This document shows positions 56,927 to 64,000 of a DNA stretch of 64,000 nt, piece by piece; the stretch's first letter is position 1; the number at the start of each line of letters is the position of its first letter. Below the pieces are notes generated by a model, which saw nothing but the letters and a program-made list of their open reading frames with translations, did not search any database and was not told the DNA's origin. Source of the stretch: Phoma sp. XZ068 (taxonomy: Eukaryota > Ascomycota > Dothideomycetes > Pleosporales > Didymellaceae). Location of the stretch: positions 434,001 through 498,000 of the forward strand of contig RBKR01000027.1 in the NCBI GenBank assembly GCA_004835665.1, in the 5' to 3' direction. The position numbers and the translations under genes are program-made.

Positions 56927-57991
56927 ATGCGCGGCCTCAATCTTCTCGCAAGCGCAGCCTGCGCTCTGTTCGCATCCACTACTTTTGCTGCCCCGGCTTC
57001 ATGCCCTGCTCCTATAAACACCACTGCCTACACAGCTTCAACAGCGGCTCCCGCATTGTCCAAAGTGTACCAGTTCCCAGTTGGCTCCGGCGCGTGGGTT
57101 GAGAACATTGCCGAGCGCTCCAATGGCCAGCTTCTCATCACCCGGATGTTCACCCCTGAGCTCTGGCTCATTGATCCTTCAACCGGTTCGGCTTCGTTGG
57201 TCTACACCTTCCCTGACGCCAACTCGGTGACTGGTATCACACCCACTGGGAACGACGATGAATTTGCTGTAGCCGTTGGAAACGTCGATGCCGCCACCTT
57301 TACACCGGAGGCTGGCAGCTGGAGCACCTGGAAGGTTACTCTGTCCGGAGCTACGGCCAAAGCCACCCTCATCACCAAGCTCCCTGGTGGCAAGTTCCTG
57401 AACGGCATGGGTTCATTTCATGCCGGGGAGTCGAAGGGCCTCCTCATTACTGACTCGGTTGTTGGTGGTATTTGGGCTGTTGATCTCGCCAGTGGTGCCA
57501 GCAGCCTAGCACTACAAGATGACACCATGCTTGCACCCGCTGGCGCCACTTTTGCTGTTGGTATTGATGGCTTCCGCATCAAGGACGATTACCTCTACTA
57601 CACCGTCTTCGCTGGCGGTGTCCTTCGCCGTATCCAAGTCGAGTTCCCATCCGCCGCCGACCTTGCTGCTGGTACTGCTACCCTGAAGCAGGTCAATGTT
57701 GAGGAGCTTGCCAACACGGGCGGCTCGTTTGACGACTTCGACGTCGCTGCTGATGGCACCGTCTACGTCACCACCAACCCTGAGAACACCGTCGTCAAGG
57801 TCGCAGCCACTGGTGGTAAGCCCACTCTCGTTGCCGGCAACGCCGTATCTCTTGATCTTGCTGGCGCATCGTCCGCACTTTTATCCAAGGTTACTGCCAA
57901 TGTCCTGTATATTACTACGTCCGGGGGTGTTGCCGCGCCTATCAACGGTACCCTGTCTGAGGCTGGTAAGATCATGAAGCTCGTCTTGTAA
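56927..57991 (+). CDS. Secreted six-bladed beta-propeller (SMP-30/gluconolactonase-like)
   Basis: A single-exon protein of 354 residues. The signal peptide MRGLNLLASAACALFASTTF is cleaved near A-APAS. The mature part shows repeated propeller-type blade motifs (SNGQLLITRMFTPELWLIDP, KGLLITDSVVGGIWAVDLAS, DGTVYVTTNPENTVVKVAAT) with blade ends rich in W/L-x-hydrophobic-D/N. Such fungal proteins are usually annotated SMP-30/gluconolactonase/LRE-like; many are lactonases, but the substrate here is unknown. The acidic and Asn residues that would bind the metal cannot be assigned with certainty. No adjacent biosynthetic genes are present. Confidence 0.82.
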   Translation: MRGLNLLASAACALFASTTFAAPASCPAPINTTAYTASTAAPALSKVYQFPVGSGAWVENIAERSNGQLLITRMFTPELWLIDPSTGSASLVYTFPDANSVTGITPTGNDDEFAVAVGNVDAATFTPEAGSWSTWKVTLSGATAKATLITKLPGGKFLNGMGSFHAGESKGLLITDSVVGGIWAVDLASGASSLALQDDTMLAPAGATFAVGIDGFRIKDDYLYYTVFAGGVLRRIQVEFPSAADLAAGTATLKQVNVEELANTGGSFDDFDVAADGTVYVTTNPENTVVKVAATGGKPTLVAGNAVSLDLAGASSALLSKVTANVLYITTSGGVAAPINGTLSEAGKIMKLVL

Positions 57992-58293
57992 GCAACGACA
58001 TGGTCGGGACCAAATCTTCAACAATTCAAATCAAATAAAAATCATTAATTTCTTGAGGCCATCCACCATTTGTGCCACATTGTCTTCTGACCTTTGCCCG
58101 ATGAACGCCAAAAAGGGTATATAAGAGAACGCCGGTAGCACAAGAACACCAAGCATGGGCGGCCAGCAACTCCATACGATGCAACAGCTTGAACGAACCT
58201 CCAAAGTCAATACGACTACCCAATTGCGACGTCTCCATCATTTCCAAAGAGCTTGCTCATTCTTCCAAGCTCACAGCCACAGCCATCCTCGGC
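57992..58293. promoter_or_regulatory. Short spacer with a TATA box facing right
   Basis: GGGTATATAAGAG at about 58117-58129 is a good TATA box, followed by an ATG at 58155. The plus-strand frame that starts there (94 codons) has no recognisable content and runs antisense into the minus-strand orphan gene, so what the TATA box serves is unclear. Confidence 0.4.
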
Positions 58294-58770
58294 TCAGGGC
58301 GCCACCCGATCGGGTAGCGAATCATCATTTTGCCTTCCCTTTCTCGAACCCCGCCCTTTGGAACTCAGCACCCGCTTTAGCGCTCTCGCAACCTGCCACC
58401 CATGGCCAATTTTCTTCTCGCGCCCTGCATCGCCACTGATTCTGCGGTTGTCGACAAATGTCTCGAAGGTGTGTTCACGGTCGCAGCCCACTGTCTTTCC
58501 GTCGACGGGTGATATTGTGTGTGCGATTTTGATCCCTCGGTACTTGTCGGTGGTGTCGCTGGCCATGTTTATCTTCGCAACGTCGACAGGGGCGCCGGTC
58601 TTTGCGTGTAAATAGTCGACGAACATGGGTGAGAGTTGGGTTTGATCATCGACGGGTTGACGCTCTTTCTCGTCGAGGAAAGGATTTGTAGTAGGTATCT
58701 TATCATCGTAGTTGCGGTACGGGTTGTGCGAGTTGCGCTGGCTGCGTTTGCTGGCATGTCGTTGCGTCAT
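58294..58770 (-). CDS. Hypothetical small basic protein
   Basis: A single-exon frame of 158 residues from the ATG at 58770. It is hydrophilic with basic ends (MTQRHASKRSQRNSHNPYRN and a C-terminal Arg/Lys/Gly-rich part). The middle (PMFVDYLHAKTGAPVDVAKI, then DKYRGIKIAHTISPVDGKTV) looks more ordered. There is no signal peptide or membrane helix, and no family was recognised. It is somewhat uncertain as a gene. Confidence 0.5.
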   Translation of the reverse strand: MTQRHASKRSQRNSHNPYRNYDDKIPTTNPFLDEKERQPVDDQTQLSPMFVDYLHAKTGAPVDVAKINMASDTTDKYRGIKIAHTISPVDGKTVGCDREHTFETFVDNRRISGDAGREKKIGHGWQVARALKRVLSSKGRGSRKGRQNDDSLPDRVAP

Positions 58771-59622
58771 GCTGGGCGAGTGAGTGCTGGCAGTGGGACA
58801 CCGTTCATTGCATGTGCGGGGACACCCGCTTTAAACGCGCTGTCACCCATCCTACCTGCTGTCACTTGGCAATAGTACGCCTCAGAAGGATCGTGTACGC
58901 CGCAGATCTAGTGGGTGCGACTTGTCTTCTTACAGAACGGATGGCTTATCTGGGAAAGTGTAGGATTTCGACAACGTGACAGGCTTGCCAATTGGGGAAA
59001 GGTTCGAGATAACCGGTCAACGAAGATCACCACTCATCGAGTTTCCCCTACCCTCTTGTCAGCATCATGACTGCGTCGTAAACACCGGTAATATAGAAAT
59101 CGCGTGTATAAAACAGCGGCATCACCGTGAGGCAACTTTATATCGAGTGTAATCCTTGCGCAAGGCTTGCTCACATCGCCCTGCTTGGAGATATACGAAA
59201 TCAACTCGCACACGGGGTAAGAATCTCTACCATATACACGGACTCAATGCAAGCTGTCTGCTAATTAAAATAGTTGTACATATTTCCTTACACCCCCGAA
59301 GAACCGCAGAAGGTACGGTGTGACTCTAATGTGCCATGAAGCTTCACTGGACATTCGTTCCGCAGGCCAAGATCAGGCGCGCTCAATCGCTACTCATCCA
59401 ATTATAGAGTATCTTGCTTCCACTTCACCTCCCAACTCCCAGGCATCGTGAGTCTGAGCCGAAAGGGCTTCCCCGCATAAGCTGGCCTTCGACGGCGGTT
59501 CCGGCATGGTAACAGCAAGCAAGGAAATGACATTTCCGTCCCTGATCCTTACATAATTATCGTTCGCATGACCGCTCTTTGCTCTGGCACTATCAGTTAC
59601 TATTTTCAGTTTCATTCTTTTC
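58771..59622. other. Intergenic region, 0.85 kb
   Basis: Upstream of one minus-strand orphan gene and downstream of another. No RNA, repeat or exon was recognised. Confidence 0.45.
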
Positions 59623-60897
59623 TTACCGCTTCATCTTTGTCCAGCGCTTTCGCTTTCCCACCCCGTCATCACTACAGCTGTCCCAACTAAACCTGCTCAT
59701 CAATTCGGGCCGCTTGTTCGACGCGCCAATTGCAACTCCACTGTCCACTCGACGTAGGTATGTTTTGCGACGGGTTCGATCATCGACCCATGTATGCTGA
59801 ACGAGCTTACCATACGGAAGCCCAGTCGACTTTGGCTCATACGCTTCATCTTGAGCGTCTATGAACAAACGAGTGAATTCATCAATCATAGTTTGGGGAA
59901 TTGGTACGCCATCCACGTCGCTAAGTCCACAAAAAAACTCCTTATCTGTGTGCTGACACAAAGCGAGCTTGTAGTTCTCCTTGTGGATGTCTAAGCCAGC
60001 TTTCAGCGCCTTACGCACCGCATGGTTCACCTTGGATAAATGTTGCCGCTCAGAATTACGGACTGCAAAGCTTTGCTTACGCCCATGCCATACATGTTGG
60101 CTTCGCACAGAGCCGTGATGTGCGAAGTGTGGTTCCAGCACCTCACGAGCGCGCTGCATCTTCTGGCGCCGGACGAGGATCTGGTACTCATCATATGGGA
60201 GGCTGCTGCGCTTGAAATTATGAAATGAAGAATCCTGATATGAGTACTCGGACGACACATCGCCGCCATCAGGAGCTGTGTGGCGTCGGTACGGGTCCAA
60301 TGGCGCCTTTGCAGGCTCCTTGATGTACTTCGCCTGGGGATACATACAGACTCGGATTGATCTACCCTTTGGGTTTCCATCAGAGCTATAATCAGAGTCA
60401 AAGGGAAAATCGGACTCAGCGGAGCTCCACCTCATACGAGATGAAAGCTGCTGTCGACGTACTGGGCGACCAGTTCGCGTGGCACTCCTATCCTGATGAA
60501 AATCAGCCGATGCTCGATCGTACTTTGCAGACCAACCGCGAGTGGAAGGCTGTAGCTCAGACTTCCGCCTGCCAATCATCTGCGGATACATCGAGCACTT
60601 GATGATTGGGTCATTCTCATCGTGCACACGAGCCCCATCACTCGCTGAACCTGTCCTTTTGGGCTGAGTCGTGCGTGTTGTGCTCCGCTGCTGGTTGGTT
60701 GGCCGGTGAGTTGGCGTAGCATAGAGCCCCCGACATGCAGCTGACTGCGAAGTAAGTTTTACAAGACTCGGACGAGCGCTAGACTGCCCGGAGCCGCCCT
60801 TTCCAGTCCTTGGATACGTCGGGCCATTGACCTCATCGCCCCTTGTAGTTTTGCGCGGTTCAACGCGACCTTTGATCAAACTCTGAAAAAAGGGCAT
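59623..60897 (-). CDS. Hypothetical basic disordered protein
   Basis: A single-exon protein of 424 residues from ATG 60897 (MPFFQSLIKGRVEPRK). An in-frame extension upstream lacks an ATG. The N-terminal 220 residues are Ser/Arg/Thr-rich and disordered. A more conserved-looking part starts near 230: PYDEYQILVRRQKMQRAREV, a helix SKVNHAVRKALKAGLDIHKE, then NYKLALCQHTDKEFFCGLSD and PIPQTMIDEFTRLFIDAQDE. The C-terminus is basic again. No signal peptide or membrane helix was seen, and no family was recognised. Confidence 0.6.
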   Translation of the reverse strand: MPFFQSLIKGRVEPRKTTRGDEVNGPTYPRTGKGGSGQSSARPSLVKLTSQSAACRGLYATPTHRPTNQQRSTTRTTQPKRTGSASDGARVHDENDPIIKCSMYPQMIGRRKSELQPSTRGWSAKYDRASADFHQDRSATRTGRPVRRQQLSSRMRWSSAESDFPFDSDYSSDGNPKGRSIRVCMYPQAKYIKEPAKAPLDPYRRHTAPDGGDVSSEYSYQDSSFHNFKRSSLPYDEYQILVRRQKMQRAREVLEPHFAHHGSVRSQHVWHGRKQSFAVRNSERQHLSKVNHAVRKALKAGLDIHKENYKLALCQHTDKEFFCGLSDVDGVPIPQTMIDEFTRLFIDAQDEAYEPKSTGLPYGKLVQHTWVDDRTRRKTYLRRVDSGVAIGASNKRPELMSRFSWDSCSDDGVGKRKRWTKMKR

Positions 60898-62412
60898 CTT
60901 AAAGACCTGCTTAAGATGCGAACAAAGACTGGTTGAAACCTGCAAGGATGATACACCAATACAGGAATGATCGGCAGTCCTTTTACAAGGTGAGTGGACG
61001 CTTCAGACACAAAGCATTGTTTGCTATTAGTGTTCGTATATTTCGAACAAAGGAGTTAGCTGACAGTAGAACGACATTCTACCACTCCTACGGTGCGAAA
61101 AGGATGCATCAATACCTAATTACACGTTGCGACCACACTGCATCGCATCGTATCTATGAACGAACGCTGTCTAACGTGCATCCCGTCACAATGGAACATC
61201 CATCGTGATGGCAACATTATCGGTATATTGACTTCGCAGCAATATCAACGGCCATAGAAAAGTCTATCATTTCAAAGCATGTCTTCAATTTTATACTGGT
61301 ATCACTTTCAGTGAGAAGCCACTTCTTCAACTTAATCCCTGCCATAACGTTCGCCTAGCTACTTTGACCATCACATTGGCAATTTTGACCAGACAAGTAA
61401 TTAAGGTCTCTCTTATTTCCGGAAGGGACAAGTAACTGAAATTATTCAACCGCGTCATATGTCTTTCCTTCGTTAGAAGCACTGCTCGTCGGGTTAAAAT
61501 GGTTCCTCACAGACTCTCTCGTGCCCAGAACATACCTGACGGTGTGCCTAATCAGCTTATTAGGTATTCCGGATTAGTTGCGAAGCCTCTCCAATATCTC
61601 TCACTAACTTAATGTGAAGGTAACATGGTAGCCCCGCTATCCTAAAGCAGCAGCATATTGCGAAGGCGTTGGTGAATTTTCTTAGCAAAGCTTGTTTTCG
61701 ATCGTTTCTTATTATAGCAACATAGCTGAGCTTCTCTGTACCTCGCGAGACAGATCCTTACCCTCACCACATAGCAAGTTGGGCAATAGTCGATGTAAGC
61801 CTCGAATTCTATTCTAGAAAAGCTATCCTTGACTATTCTGAAATACTTCCATGTTATTAAGAGTGCATTCACGCATGCGCATAGACTGTTAAATCAAGCT
61901 TGGAACACTTGGCCCTCAGCTTGCGACGAGAAGTATGGGCAGCGCGCTTGTCATGAATGGCTACTATGTGCTGGGGTTCTATAAGAGAGACTGCTCCCCT
62001 GAAGCAACAGGAAGCCGTGGGACGAGACATTCTGCACGAGTTAGACGGTTCGTGACTGGGTAATTTTTCCAGCAACGCAACGTCCAGCGCTGAATCATGC
62101 CAATTGCTTTTTACAAAGGAACTTTTGAGATGCCAACACAGATTATGTTCTAGTAACCTGAAACGAAGAGGTGAAGTTGTTTCATTCAGAGCTTCAATCC
62201 ATACTCCCACACTGCGCTTCTATCCTAGACCCACTACTGAGAACAGGATAGCAAAGTAGAAGCATTAAATACTGTCAGGAGCGAATCAGCTGCTATAGCC
62301 ATAATACCTTGTACTCTATTATCTATCAGCTCCTCTTCCCCTTTTCTATTCACACAGAAACCAACACTCCATTACCCCATTCGTCCCACTACTAAGGTAT
62401 GTACATTACTCA
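60898..62412. other. Gene-poor region, 1.5 kb, AT-richer
   Basis: No convincing frame on either strand; only short frames without motifs. No tRNA or repeat was recognised. Confidence 0.4.
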
Positions 62413-63114
62413 CTACATCTTTCCACCAAACCGCAACTTCCCAAACATCTTCCCCACCTTCCCCACCACATCTCCAACCATCCTCGACTTCCTCTGCTTT
62501 TCACTAGCCAATCTTTTCCGCTGCTTCACCACCTTTCCACCCCCTCCATCACCACCCATCAGCCGTGCACCCATCTCCTCGCCCGCCGAATAACTCCCAA
62601 CATCAACACCATTAACCTCCACCGTCCAAGCATAACTCGAAAGCGGCAATGCACTCGTGACATTCGTCGTCTTTGCACCCATACACACAACATCCTTCAC
62701 TTCTCCCCACGTCTTCGACTCAGCGGCTACATTCACCTCCACACCTCCCTCACCCATCCCCTCATCAAACTCAGCTACGTATTCATCCTCCTCATCTGTG
62801 CTCTCATCGGGTATATACTGATAAAACAGCCCCACCTGGCCGATCTGCACACCGTCTGCCTTCTCAGTGAGATTACATGCGAACACGTCGGATTTGGTGT
62901 AGACGGGGGATGTAGGCGTGCTGATGTGCGGGAGGTAGTATCGGAATGGCGAGTCAGCGGAGAGGGTTGAACAGGCAGTTGTGAAGGAGGAGGGTGATGA
63001 GGAGATTAACGAGGCAGGTAAGGGTGTGCGCAGGGGGTTTTCGATGATGGTGTCGAGGGTGTGGTGAGCTGGGGAGCGTTTGTGGTGGGGTGAGAGGGGG
63101 TAGGGGGTGGACAT
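62413..63114 (-). CDS. Hypothetical acidic/Ser-rich protein
   Basis: A single-exon protein of 233 residues from ATG 63114 (MSTPYPLSPHHKRSPAHHTL). The first 80 residues are Ser/Pro-rich. An ordered part follows: DVFACNLTEKADGVQIGQVG, LFYQYIPDESTDEEDEYVAE with an acidic cluster, then SSYAWTVEVNGVDVGSYSAG. The C-terminus is Gly/Lys-rich and basic (KQRKRLASEKQRKSRM). No membrane helix was seen, and no family was recognised. Confidence 0.55.
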   Translation of the reverse strand: MSTPYPLSPHHKRSPAHHTLDTIIENPLRTPLPASLISSSPSSFTTACSTLSADSPFRYYLPHISTPTSPVYTKSDVFACNLTEKADGVQIGQVGLFYQYIPDESTDEEDEYVAEFDEGMGEGGVEVNVAAESKTWGEVKDVVCMGAKTTNVTSALPLSSYAWTVEVNGVDVGSYSAGEEMGARLMGGDGGGGKVVKQRKRLASEKQRKSRMVGDVVGKVGKMFGKLRFGGKM

Positions 63115-63376
63115 GGTTGCAGGGTGAAGTTTGGAAGACTTGATTTGCTGGTGTTGCAAACTTGTTTATGTGTTGGAGCATTTGTATGTTCGAAGCCTCA
63201 TTGTTGCGACTGTCTTTGACGTGTGTCTGCTCGAAGCCGAAGCAAGAAGAACAAAGCAGCAACCCAGCTCCTGCCAAATGTCCGAACAAAGACTTGAAAT
63301 CACTATGAACAAGAAACTGAAATTGCAGTATCATCGATTTCGTCCTCCGCTCACGAATCCTTCCCCGTACCTCTAC

Positions 63377-64000
63377 CTACGCCCTCACAGCATGCGCCAC
63401 ACTCGTCGCAGTCCTCAAATCACCCCCCCTCTTCCTCACACAAACCTCACACAAACACCCCTCCTTCACCCCAAACAAGAATATATCCACCCTCGCATTC
63501 GCCCTCCTCGCCCTCTCATTTTCCGGATCCCACAGCACAGCCGTGCGGCGCTTGATACTCTTCCCCAGCCTTACGGCGCTCGCTTTCCAGCCCACTCGTC
63601 CGCTGGTGACGTGTTGTTTTAGGCCTTGGATGTTGGCTTCGAGGAGGTTGAGGGGCCGGGTGGTGGGGTTGGGGTTTTCGAATGTGGTGACGCTGGCGTT
63701 GCTTGGTGCGGAGCGGGTGTGTAAGGACAGGTGAGAGAGGGGGATGGGTGGGGAGGGGGGGCTGTAGGCTAGGCTGCCTTGGAGTTCTGCGAAGGTGGTG
63801 GAGTGGGTGGTGCTTTGGTTGTGGGGTGGATCTGAGGTATGTTGCTCGGAGGTTGGTTGTTGGTGGTGGGTGTGTGTTTGGGCTGCGTGTCTAGCTGCGG
63901 ATGAAGAACGATTCGGCTGTGGCCTTAGAGCGTGCGGCTGGGTCGAAGGTAGGGGAGAGTAAGCCGGAAAATAGCTGTAGTTGCCTGGTTGAGAAGTGGT
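63377..64000 (-). CDS. Hypothetical protein, 5' end beyond the window
   Basis: A minus-strand frame is open from the window edge to TGA at 63377-63379, at least 207 codons. The part near the edge is Ser/Pro/Thr/His/Gln-rich and disordered (e.g. PSTQPHALRPQPNRS). The C-terminal 75 residues look ordered and basic: NLLEANIQGLKQHVTSGRVG, then KASAVRLGKSIKRRTAVLWD and FLFGVKEGCLCEVCVRKRGG with three cysteines close together. The true start and family are unknown. Confidence 0.5.
   Translation of the reverse strand, partial: TTSQPGNYSYFPAYSPLPSTQPHALRPQPNRSSSAARHAAQTHTHHQQPTSEQHTSDPPHNQSTTHSTTFAELQGSLAYSPPSPPIPLSHLSLHTRSAPSNASVTTFENPNPTTRPLNLLEANIQGLKQHVTSGRVGWKASAVRLGKSIKRRTAVLWDPENERARRANARVDIFLFGVKEGCLCEVCVRKRGGDLRTATSVAHAVRA

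Noticed and set aside
53904..57991. A small sulfur or toxin pathway cluster from the TauD dioxygenase and the secreted propeller
   Set aside because: The two genes are separated by about 1.9 kb of gene-poor DNA on the same strand with no other pathway genes. Co-function is not supported.

Overview
The window is chromosomal DNA of a filamentous ascomycete, Pezizomycotina and most likely Dothideomycetes. Genes are intron-poor, with short GT-AG introns of about 50-160 nt. The gene set is typically fungal (EAF3, Nkp2/Cnl2, DPL1, RFC1, DUF3112, DUF4050). The left end is an AT-rich block, nearly free of CpG, that carries a transposon destroyed by C-to-T/G-to-A change of the RIP type. Start codons and exon joins below were worked out by hand from reading frame, splice signals and phase; none has transcript support.

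Layout. 1-8.3 kb: AT isochore with a RIP-degraded Ty3/gypsy element on the minus strand (reverse transcriptase and CCHC zinc knuckle still readable), then two collinear 1.6-kb direct repeats, then a 24-bp tandem array at the border with normal DNA. 8.4-10 kb: an ankyrin-like relic and a DUF3112 membrane-protein gene with a damaged 3' end. 10.3-24.3 kb: housekeeping block with DUF4050 protein, RFC1, mitochondrial L16, sphingosine-phosphate lyase, an MFS transporter, a Y-family translesion polymerase and a disordered protein with an RVSF motif. 24.3-27.4 kb: gene-poor, with one gene relic and degenerate tandem repeats. 27.4-42.2 kb: TMEM135-like membrane protein, bHLH factor, secreted glycosidase-like protein, Nkp2/Cnl2, EAF3, nicotinamide riboside kinase, ARMH3/DUF1741 protein and a tail-anchored protein interrupted by an in-frame TAG. 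42.2-64 kb: sparser, with a second bHLH factor, metallophosphoesterase, a mucin-like surface protein, an SDR, a TauD-type dioxygenase, a secreted beta-propeller, several orphan proteins and at least three gene relics (44.1, 50.4 and 55.5 kb).

Most genes are unrelated housekeeping functions. Several pairs share a short divergent promoter: RFC1/MRPL16, polymerase/RVSF protein, Nkp2/EAF3 and NRK1/ARMH3. No biosynthetic cluster, tRNA, rRNA or CRISPR array was recognised. The most notable observation is a 6-nt microexon in the translesion polymerase that supplies the catalytic Asp-Tyr of the DYD motif. Next are an amber codon inside one long coding frame at 41452, a tandem run of in-phase splice acceptors in MRPL16, and a glycosidase-like protein whose presumed NEP acid/base motif reads NQP.
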